DNA of 64,000 bases, from positions 49,795 through 113,794 of the forward strand of contig NZ_LQOU01000041.1 in NCBI RefSeq assembly GCF_002102155.1, given 5' to 3'. A model generated the notes under the pieces. That model ran no database searches. It was not told the DNA's origin and was given only the letters and a program-made list of their open reading frames with translations. This document shows positions 24,898-32,005 of this stretch, piece by piece. Made by a program: the position numbers and the translations under genes. Positions within the stretch are counted from its first letter, which is position 1, and each line of letters opens with the position of its first letter. The DNA is from Mycobacterium europaeum. Its GTDB lineage: Bacteria; Actinomycetota; Actinomycetes; Mycobacteriales; Mycobacteriaceae.

Positions 24898-26085
24898 TCA
24901 CGGGGGCGGCGGCGGCGGGTCTTCGCGCAGATGCATTGCCAGGCCGCTCAGTTCGCGGATCGTCTCGATTTCGGGATCGCGGTACGGCCGTCCGTCGGGC
25001 ACCAGCACATCGTGGAACCACTCGGCCGGCATGGCCGTGTACGGGTGCTCCCAGGAGTCCCACGGATAGAACGTCTGGGTCTTCCCGGCGACCAGCCCCC
25101 AGTGGAACGCGCCGACGTTGTAGCGCTTGGCGACGGGCAGCACACCCGGGATGGTGCTGCCCAACGTCCGCGCCAGGTATTCGGTGCACAGGATCGGTCG
25201 CCCCTGGGGTGTGAGCTCGCCGATGCGGCTCTCGAACTCCGCCGGCGAGCCATAGCAGTGGAAGGTGATCACGTCGGAGTTGTCCAGCTGGATGCCGCTG
25301 AACACGCTGCGCCGCCCGGGGTCCGCCCACTCGCCGTCCCAGACCCCGCTGGTCAGCGGCTGAGACGGATCGACCGAACGCGCCCAGCCGAACACCTGCG
25401 GCAGCAGGTCGGCGACCAGATGCAGCTTGTCGGGCCGCTCGACCGCGCGGTAGTGCTTCGAGGGATTGTCGGGTTCGTTCCACAGGTCCCACCCGAGCAC
25501 GCGGTCATCGGTGCGGAATTGAGTCAGCACGCCGGTGACGTAGCTACGCAGGGTCTCGACGTAGCCCGGGTCACCGAGGTGTTCGGCGCCCGGGCTCTGC
25601 ACCCAACCCGAGTTGTGCACGCCGGGCCTCGGCGGGCGTTGCGGGCCCGCCGCGGGATGAGGATCCCAACAGGAGTCGAACAGGACGAACAACGGCTTGA
25701 TGTCGTGGCGCGCCGTGATGTCGACGAACTGGGCGAGGCGGGTCTGGAACCCCCGACGGTCCTGCGCCCACAACAGGTCGTGCAGGAACACCCGCACCGC
25801 GTTGAGGCCGTCGGCCCGCGCCCAGCCCAGCTCGGTGTCGATGCGTCGCGGGTCGAACGTCTCGGCCTGGAACATCTCCAGCTGGTTGATCGCGTTCGAC
25901 GTGATGTAGTTCGCCCCGACCAACCAGCCCTGCGCCTGATACCACCGGTTGGCGCGCTCGGGGGACCAGCGGCTTGCCTGCGGCGAGGTGCCAGGCGCGG
26001 GTTGCGCGGCCGCGCGAGGTGCTCGGGCCAGTGCAGCGCCTCCTGCCAGTGCCAGCGGTACCTTCAGCACCGTTCGACGGTGCAC
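24898..26085 (-). CDS. Exported glycoside hydrolase (GH5-like fold)
   Basis: 395 residues. The N-terminus MHRRTVLKVPLALAGGAALA is a signal peptide with twin arginines (RRTVLK), fitting Tat export. The catalytic domain is a (beta/alpha)8 glycosidase: the acid/base Glu is in GWDLWNEPDNP and the likely nucleophile Glu in ILCTEYLAR, as in clan GH-A. The substrate is unknown. The C-terminus ends in a run of seven prolines. The start is GTG 26085. It lies between Rv2226- and panB-like genes where I recall no gene in M. tuberculosis. Confidence 0.85.
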   Translation of the reverse strand: MHRRTVLKVPLALAGGAALARAPRAAAQPAPGTSPQASRWSPERANRWYQAQGWLVGANYITSNAINQLEMFQAETFDPRRIDTELGWARADGLNAVRVFLHDLLWAQDRRGFQTRLAQFVDITARHDIKPLFVLFDSCWDPHPAAGPQRPPRPGVHNSGWVQSPGAEHLGDPGYVETLRSYVTGVLTQFRTDDRVLGWDLWNEPDNPSKHYRAVERPDKLHLVADLLPQVFGWARSVDPSQPLTSGVWDGEWADPGRRSVFSGIQLDNSDVITFHCYGSPAEFESRIGELTPQGRPILCTEYLARTLGSTIPGVLPVAKRYNVGAFHWGLVAGKTQTFYPWDSWEHPYTAMPAEWFHDVLVPDGRPYRDPEIETIRELSGLAMHLREDPPPPPP

Positions 26086-26228
26086 CAGGCCACCACGAAT
26101 CCCCGGTTCGATGTGTTCACCCTCGCTCTCGGAGTAGAGACTTCATCCGAGAACAATCGTACCCGCCTGCCACACAACGATTTTCGGAATTGACAGGATC
26201 GGGCGGGCGAAACGTGTGGTTGCCTCCG

Positions 26229-27074
26229 TCAGAAGCAGTGCTCGTCGGCGGGGAAGGTCCCCTCGGCCACCTCTCGCGCATATTGCGTCGCGGCCCGGCG
26301 CAATTCCCCGCCGACGTCGCCGAACCGCTTGACGAAGCGGGCGGCCTTGCCGCTGTTGACCCCGGCCATGTCCTGCCAGACCAAAACCTGGCCGTCGCAG
26401 TTCGGGCCGGCGCCGATCCCGACGGTCGGGATGGTCAGCTTGCCGGTGATCTGGGTGGCCAATTCGGCGGGCACCATCTCCATGACGACGGAGAACGCCC
26501 CGGCTTCGGCGACGGCGATCGCGTCGGCGACGGTCTGTTCCGCGGCGTCACCGCGGCCCTGCACCCGGAAGCCGCCCAGGCTGTTCACGCTCTGCGGCGT
26601 GAACCCGATGTGCGCCATCACCGGGATGCCCGCCGCGGTCAGGCAGGCGATCTGCTCGGCCACCCGCTCGCCGCCCTCGAGCTTGACGGCGTGGGCGCCG
26701 CCCTCCTTCATGAACCGGGTGGCCGACGCGAGTGCCTGGCTCGGCCCCGCCTCATAGCTGCCGAACGGCAGGTCCGCGACGACCAGGGCGTGACGCGCAC
26801 CGCGCACCACGCCGCGGACCAGCGGAATCATTTCGTCGATCGAGACCGGCACCGTGGTGTCGTAGCCGTACACGACGTTGGCGGCCGAGTCGCCGACCAG
26901 CAAGACCGGGATGCCCGCCTCGTCGAAGATGCGGGCGGTCGAGTAGTCGTAGGCCGTGAGCATGGCCCACTTGTGCCCCTCGGCCTTCATCTTCTGCAGG
27001 TGGTGCGTGCGGATCTTGGTGAGCGGCTGCGCCTGTTCTGACGTGCCCGCACCATAGACGTTCTGCTCAGACAT
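26229..27074 (-). CDS. panB: 3-methyl-2-oxobutanoate hydroxymethyltransferase PanB
   Basis: 281-residue first enzyme of pantothenate synthesis, transferring a hydroxymethyl group from methylene-THF to alpha-ketoisovalerate. Signatures include AMLTAYDYSTARIFDEAGI, LLVGDSAANVVYGYDTT, AHIGFTPQSVNSLGGF and VMEMVPAELA; the length matches the family. The C-terminal tail is EGTFPADEHCF. ATG 27074 is divergent from caeA with a 211-base gap in which no gene is visible. Confidence 0.98.
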   Translation of the reverse strand: MSEQNVYGAGTSEQAQPLTKIRTHHLQKMKAEGHKWAMLTAYDYSTARIFDEAGIPVLLVGDSAANVVYGYDTTVPVSIDEMIPLVRGVVRGARHALVVADLPFGSYEAGPSQALASATRFMKEGGAHAVKLEGGERVAEQIACLTAAGIPVMAHIGFTPQSVNSLGGFRVQGRGDAAEQTVADAIAVAEAGAFSVVMEMVPAELATQITGKLTIPTVGIGAGPNCDGQVLVWQDMAGVNSGKAARFVKRFGDVGGELRRAATQYAREVAEGTFPADEHCF

Positions 27075-27285
27075 CGTTGTCCCTGTGGGTGGTCGGGTCG
27101 ATCCTCGTGGCCCTGAACGGGTCCCCGGGTTCGTCTGACGGTGTCATTCTGCCATCTCTTGTGCGCAGTTGCACCGGGCCTGTGATGTGAGACATACCAT
27201 GCTCGGCCGCTCGCAGGGCGGCCGATAACCGCACGGTGGTGCCGCTCACGAGAATCTCAGCTTTCCTCTGGCAGCATATGTTGGC

Positions 27286-28842
27286 ATGGGTCTGTCTCGC
27301 CGCGGCAAGTTCGCGCGCACGCTGCTGGTTTCGACAACGGTCGCTGCCGTCGCGCTCCTGCTCGCGGGCTGCGTGCGCGTCGTCGGCGGGCGCGCGCTCC
27401 TGGCCGAACCCAAGCTGGGGCAGGCCGTGGAGTGGACGCCGTGCCGGTCATCGAACCCGAAGGCCAAGATCCCCGCGGGCGCGCTGTGCGGCAAGCTGGC
27501 GGTGCCCGTGGACTACGACCACCTCGACGGCGACGTCGCGACGCTGGCGATGATCCGGTTCCCCGCCACCGGCGACAAGATCGGCTCGCTGGTGATCAAC
27601 CCCGGCGGGCCCGGCGAGTCGGGTATCGAGGCCGCGCTCGGTGTCGTTCAGTCGCTGCCGAAGCGGGTCCGCGAACGATTCGACCTGGTGGGCTTCGACC
27701 CCCGCGGGGTGGGATCGTCGCGGCCGTCCATCTGGTGCAACTCCGACGCCGACAACGACCGGCTGCGTACCGAGCCGAACGTCGACTACAGTCCCGCCGG
27801 GGTGGCCCACATCGAGGACGAGACCAAGCAGTTCGTCGGCCGCTGCGTCGACAAGATGGGCAAGAACTTCCTGGCCAACGTCGGCACGGTCAACGTCGCC
27901 AGGGACCTGGATGCGATCCGCGCGGCGCTGGGCGACGACAAGCTGACCTACCTCGGCTACTCGTACGGCACGCGGATCGGCTCCGCCTACGCCGAGGCGT
28001 ACCCGGAGAAGGTGCGGGCGATGATCCTCGACGGCGCCGTCGACCCCAACGCCGACCCCATCGAGGCGGACCTGCGCCAGGCCAAGGGTTTTCAGGACGC
28101 GTTCGACGACTACGCCACGGACTGCGCGAAGCAATCGAGTTGCCCGTTGGGCACCGACCCGGCCAAGGCCGTCGACGTCTACCACAGCCTGGTCGACCCG
28201 CTGGTCGACCCGAACAACCCGATGGTCGGCAGGCCGGTCCCCACGAATGACCCGCGGGGACTGAGCTACAGCGACGCCATCGTGGGCACCATCATGGCGC
28301 TGTACTCGCCGACGTTGTGGCATCACCTGACCGACGGGCTGAGCGAACTGGTCAACCACCGCGGGGACACGCTGCTGGCGCTGGCCGACATGTACATGCG
28401 CCGCGACGCGCACGGCCACTACACCAACGCCACCGACGCGCGGGTCGCCATCAACTGCGTCGACCAGCCGCCGATCACCGACCGCGCCAAGGTGATCGAC
28501 GAGGACCGCCGCTCGCGGGAGATCGCGCCGTTCATGAGCTACGGCACCTTCACCGGCGACGCCCCGCTGGGCACCTGCGCGTTCTGGCCGGTTCCGCCGA
28601 CGAGCAAGCCGCACACCATCTCCGCGCCCGGACTGGCCCCGACCGTGGTCGTGTCGACGACCCACGATCCGGCGACCCCCTACAAGGCCGGGGTCGATCT
28701 GGCCAACCAGCTGCGCAGTTCGCTGCTCACCTACGACGGAACCCAGCACACGGTGGTGTTCCAGGGCGACGGATGCATCGACAACTACGTCACCGCGTAT
28801 CTGGTCGGCGGTGCGACGCCGCCCAGCGGCGCAAAGTGCTAG
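27286..28842 (+). CDS. caeA: Serine protease/esterase lipoprotein CaeA (Hip1)
   Basis: 518-residue cell-envelope alpha/beta-hydrolase. A signal peptide ends in the lipobox LLAGC (Cys29). The catalytic triad is Ser226 (LGYSYGTRIG), Asp461 (TTHDPATPY) and His488 (DGTQHTVV), each two positions before the reported 228/463/490 of the M. tuberculosis enzyme. Hip1 cleaves GroEL2 and modulates host responses in tuberculosis; the same is inferred here. NPGGPGESG forms the oxyanion region. It is followed by a close paralogue on the same strand 107 bases later. Confidence 0.96.
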   Translation: MGLSRRGKFARTLLVSTTVAAVALLLAGCVRVVGGRALLAEPKLGQAVEWTPCRSSNPKAKIPAGALCGKLAVPVDYDHLDGDVATLAMIRFPATGDKIGSLVINPGGPGESGIEAALGVVQSLPKRVRERFDLVGFDPRGVGSSRPSIWCNSDADNDRLRTEPNVDYSPAGVAHIEDETKQFVGRCVDKMGKNFLANVGTVNVARDLDAIRAALGDDKLTYLGYSYGTRIGSAYAEAYPEKVRAMILDGAVDPNADPIEADLRQAKGFQDAFDDYATDCAKQSSCPLGTDPAKAVDVYHSLVDPLVDPNNPMVGRPVPTNDPRGLSYSDAIVGTIMALYSPTLWHHLTDGLSELVNHRGDTLLALADMYMRRDAHGHYTNATDARVAINCVDQPPITDRAKVIDEDRRSREIAPFMSYGTFTGDAPLGTCAFWPVPPTSKPHTISAPGLAPTVVVSTTHDPATPYKAGVDLANQLRSSLLTYDGTQHTVVFQGDGCIDNYVTAYLVGGATPPSGAKC

Positions 28843-28924
28843 GGCGCGTAGGGGTCTGACGTCGAGCGCAATCGCACACTCGGTGCGGGCCGCAGACGAG
28901 ATCAAGGCGTAATCGTTTCGCGCC

Positions 28925-28942
28925 GCTTCGGGAACCCGAAGC
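28925..28942. promoter_or_regulatory. 18-base palindrome before the second serine hydrolase gene
   Basis: GCTTCGGG and CCCGAAGC form a perfect 8-base inverted repeat with a two-base centre, ending 7 bases before ATG 28950. It covers the place where a ribosome site would be expected, so it may be an operator or affect translation. The downstream start is otherwise without a clear Shine-Dalgarno sequence. Confidence 0.35.
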
Positions 28943-28949
28943 TGACACG

Positions 28950-30512
28950 ATGACTGCCATGTCGCGCCTGAGACCGTTGAGTTCGGCGCTGGTGTCATTC
29001 GGGCTGTTGGCCGCGCAATCGGTGGTGGGGCCGGCGGTCGCGGGCGCCACTCCCGAACCCGGTGCCGGGCAGACCGCGGCCCCGAGGCCGTCGGCCGCGG
29101 CACCCCAGACATGGGGGAGTTGCGGTCAATTCGCCAGGGACACAAGCGATGTCCCCACCGCCCAGTGCACCACCGTCTCCGTCCCGGTCGATTACGACAA
29201 CCCGGGAGCGGGGCAGGCCAGGCTGGCGGTGATCCGCGTGCCGGCCACCGGCCAGCGGATCGGTTCCCTGCTGGTCAATCCGGGCGGTCCCGGCGGGTCC
29301 GCGGTCGACATGGTGTCCGGCATGGCAGCGGATCTCGACGGCACGCCGATTCGGCGCAATTTCGACCTGGTCGGCTTCGATCCGCGGGGGGTGGGCCACT
29401 CGAGCCCGGCCCTGCGCTGTCGCTCGGACGCCGAGTTCGACGCCTACCGGCGCGAGCCGATGGTCGACTACAGCCCGGCCGGCGTGACGCACATCGAACA
29501 GCTCTACCAGCAGCTGGCCCAGGAGTGTGTGAGCCGCATGGGGCCCGGGTTCCTGGCCAACGTCGGCACCGCATCGGTGGCGCGCGACATGGACATGGTC
29601 CGCCAGACGCTGGGCGACGACCAGATCAACTACCTCGGCTACAGCTACGGCACCGAGCTGGGCACCGCATACCTGGAGAAGTTCGGAGCCCACGTGCGGG
29701 CGATGGTGCTCGACGGCGCGATCGACCCGGCCGTCGGCCCGGTCGACGAAAACGTTCAGCAGATGGCGGGATTCCAAACCGCTTTCAACGACTACGCCGC
29801 CGACTGCGCCCGCTCGGCGGGCTGCCCGCTGGGCACCGACCCGGCCCAATTCGTCAACCGCTACCACGCGCTGGTCGACCCGTTGGTCGCCAAACCCGGT
29901 CGCACGTCGGACCCGCGTGGCCTGAGCTACGCCGACGCGACCACCGGCACCATCAACGCGCTCTACACCCCGGCGCACTGGAAGTATCTGACCAGCGGCC
30001 TCCTCGGCCTGCAGCGCGGGACCGACGCGGGGGATCTGCTGGTGCTCGCCGACGACTACGAGGGCCGCGACCGCGGCGGTCACTACACCAACGACCAGGA
30101 CGCCTTCAACGCTATTCGGTGCGTCGACGCGCCCGCGCCGAAGGATTCGGCGAGCTGGGTCGCCGCCGATCAGCGCATCCGCCAGGCGGCGCCGTTCCTC
30201 AGCTACGGGCAGTTCACCGGGAACGCGCCCCGCGATCTGTGCGCACTGTGGCCGGTGCCGGCGACGTCGACGCCGCATGTCGCGGCGCCCGCCGCGTCGG
30301 GCAAGGTCGTCGTCGTCTCCACCACGCACGATCCGGCCACCCCGTATCAGGCCGGGGTCAACCTGGCCCGCCAGCTGGGCGGCCCGCTGATCACCTACGA
30401 CGGGACGCAGCACACCGCGGTGTTCAACGGAAACCAGTGCGTGGACGCCGCCGTGATGCGCTATCTCGTCGCGGGCACGTTGCCGCCCCCGGCCTACCAG
30501 TGCCGATCCTGA
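28950..30512 (+). CDS. Exported serine hydrolase, CaeA paralogue (Rv2223c-like)
   Basis: 520 residues. A Sec-type signal (about 1-32, ending near VAGATPEP) without a lipobox suggests a secreted or wall-associated enzyme. It shares the TAP/SlpD alpha/beta-hydrolase layout of the gene before it: NPGGPGGSAVD, Ser232 in LGYSYGTELG, Asp461 in TTHDPATPY and His488 in DGTQHTAV. The strong similarity shows tandem duplication of caeA, an arrangement also present in M. tuberculosis. ATG 28950 and ATG 28959 are both possible starts. Confidence 0.93.
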   Translation: MTAMSRLRPLSSALVSFGLLAAQSVVGPAVAGATPEPGAGQTAAPRPSAAAPQTWGSCGQFARDTSDVPTAQCTTVSVPVDYDNPGAGQARLAVIRVPATGQRIGSLLVNPGGPGGSAVDMVSGMAADLDGTPIRRNFDLVGFDPRGVGHSSPALRCRSDAEFDAYRREPMVDYSPAGVTHIEQLYQQLAQECVSRMGPGFLANVGTASVARDMDMVRQTLGDDQINYLGYSYGTELGTAYLEKFGAHVRAMVLDGAIDPAVGPVDENVQQMAGFQTAFNDYAADCARSAGCPLGTDPAQFVNRYHALVDPLVAKPGRTSDPRGLSYADATTGTINALYTPAHWKYLTSGLLGLQRGTDAGDLLVLADDYEGRDRGGHYTNDQDAFNAIRCVDAPAPKDSASWVAADQRIRQAAPFLSYGQFTGNAPRDLCALWPVPATSTPHVAAPAASGKVVVVSTTHDPATPYQAGVNLARQLGGPLITYDGTQHTAVFNGNQCVDAAVMRYLVAGTLPPPAYQCRS

Positions 30513-30564
30513 CCGCACTGAGCAGCCTGTTTGCAATGTTCGCAATTGTTCCAATCGCGCGTCG

Positions 30565-30580
30565 GTAACACAGAATTAAC
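30565..30580. promoter_or_regulatory. GlnR-box-like site before glnA2
   Basis: GTAAC (30565-30569), six bases, then TTAAC (30576-30580) matches the actinobacterial GlnR pattern GTnAC-n6-GnAAC with one mismatch. It is 24 bases before the glnA2 ATG, with TACTGT (30591-30596) as a possible -10 between them. The closeness to the start makes its mode of action uncertain. Confidence 0.35.
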
Positions 30581-30603
30581 AGCTGTTGCCTACTGTTTCG
30601 GTT

Positions 30604-31941
30604 ATGGATCGCCAGAAGGAATTCGTCCTCCGAACGCTGGAGGAACGGGATATCCGCTTCGTTCGGCTGTGGTTCACCGACGTGCTCGGTTTTCTCAAGT
30701 CAGTCGCCATCGCCCCGGCCGAACTCGAAGGCGCCTTCGAAGAGGGCATCGGCTTCGACGGATCCTCGATCGAGGGCTTCTCGCGGGTCTCGGAATCCGA
30801 TACCGTGGCCAACCCCGACCCGTCGACCTTCCAGGTGCTGCCGTGGGCGTCCGGCGGTCACCACCACTCGGCGCGGATGTTCTGCGACATCACCATGCCG
30901 GACGGCTCGCCGTCCTGGGCGGACCCGCGCCACGTGCTGCGCCGCCAGCTGCAGAAGGCCAACGACCTAGGGTTCTCCTGCTACGTTCACCCCGAGATCG
31001 AATTCTTCTTGCTGAAACCCGGCCCGGACGACGGGTCGGTGCCCGTCCCGGTCGACAACGCCGGCTATTTCGACCAGGCCGTCCACGACTCCGCCTCGAA
31101 CTTCCGCCGGCACGCCATCGAGTCACTGGAATTCATGGGCATCTCGGTGGAGTTCAGCCACCACGAGGGCGCGCCCGGCCAGCAGGAGATCGACCTGCGC
31201 TTCGCCGACGCCCTGTCGATGGCCGACAACGTGATGACGTTCCGCTACGTCATCAAGGAGGTCGCGATCGAGAACGGCGCCCGGGCGTCGTTCATGCCCA
31301 AGCCGTTCGGGCAACACCCCGGCTCGGCGATGCACACTCACATGAGCCTGTTCGAGGGTGACGTCAACGCCTTCCACAGCCCCGACGACCCACTGCAGCT
31401 GTCCGACGTGGGCAAGTCGTTCATCGCCGGCATCCTCGAGCACGCGTCCGAGATCAGCGCCGTCACCAACCAGTGGGTCAACTCCTACAAGAGGTTGGTG
31501 GTCGGTGGCGAGGCGCCCACCGCGGCGTCGTGGGGCGCGGCCAACCGGTCGGCGCTGGTGCGGGTGCCGATGTACACCCCGCACAAGACGTCGTCGCGAC
31601 GCATCGAGGTCCGCAGCCCCGATTCGGCCTGCAACCCCTACCTGACGTTCGCCGTGCTGCTGGCCGCCGGGCTGCGCGGGGTCGAAAAGGGCTACGTGCT
31701 GGGGCCGCAGGCCGAGGACAACGTGTGGGACCTGACCCCCGAGGAGCGGATCGCGATGGGCTACCGCGAGCTGCCGACCAGCCTGGACAGCGCGCTGCGC
31801 GCCATGGAGTCCTCCGAGCTGGTCGCGGAAACCTTGGGAGAGCACGTTTTTGACTTCTTCCTGCGCAACAAGCGCACGGAGTGGGCCAACTACCGCAGCC
31901 ACGTCACGCAGTACGAGCTGAGCACCTACCTGTCGCTGTAG
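30604..31941 (+). CDS. glnA2: Glutamine synthetase GlnA2
   Basis: 445-residue type I glutamine synthetase, nearly identical in my memory to M. tuberculosis GlnA2 (446). Active-site signatures are GFDGSSIEGF, HPEIEFFLLKPG, and HHEGAPGQQEIDLR with the ATP/Mg ligands, plus NRSALVRVP. At the adenylylation site of GlnA1 (DLYELPPEE) this protein has NVWDLTPEER, so GlnE cannot adenylylate it there. It is dispensable in M. tuberculosis and its in vivo substrate is debated. ATG 30604 gives the MDRQKEFVLRTLEE N-terminus. It is followed by glnE after 64 bases. Confidence 0.97.
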   Translation: MDRQKEFVLRTLEERDIRFVRLWFTDVLGFLKSVAIAPAELEGAFEEGIGFDGSSIEGFSRVSESDTVANPDPSTFQVLPWASGGHHHSARMFCDITMPDGSPSWADPRHVLRRQLQKANDLGFSCYVHPEIEFFLLKPGPDDGSVPVPVDNAGYFDQAVHDSASNFRRHAIESLEFMGISVEFSHHEGAPGQQEIDLRFADALSMADNVMTFRYVIKEVAIENGARASFMPKPFGQHPGSAMHTHMSLFEGDVNAFHSPDDPLQLSDVGKSFIAGILEHASEISAVTNQWVNSYKRLVVGGEAPTAASWGAANRSALVRVPMYTPHKTSSRRIEVRSPDSACNPYLTFAVLLAAGLRGVEKGYVLGPQAEDNVWDLTPEERIAMGYRELPTSLDSALRAMESSELVAETLGEHVFDFFLRNKRTEWANYRSHVTQYELSTYLSL

Positions 31942-32005
31942 CCGGCGCCGCGGTCAACAGGGTGCCCGCCTTGCCCCTGCAACGCAGGCGGGTTGCGATA
32001 CCGTC

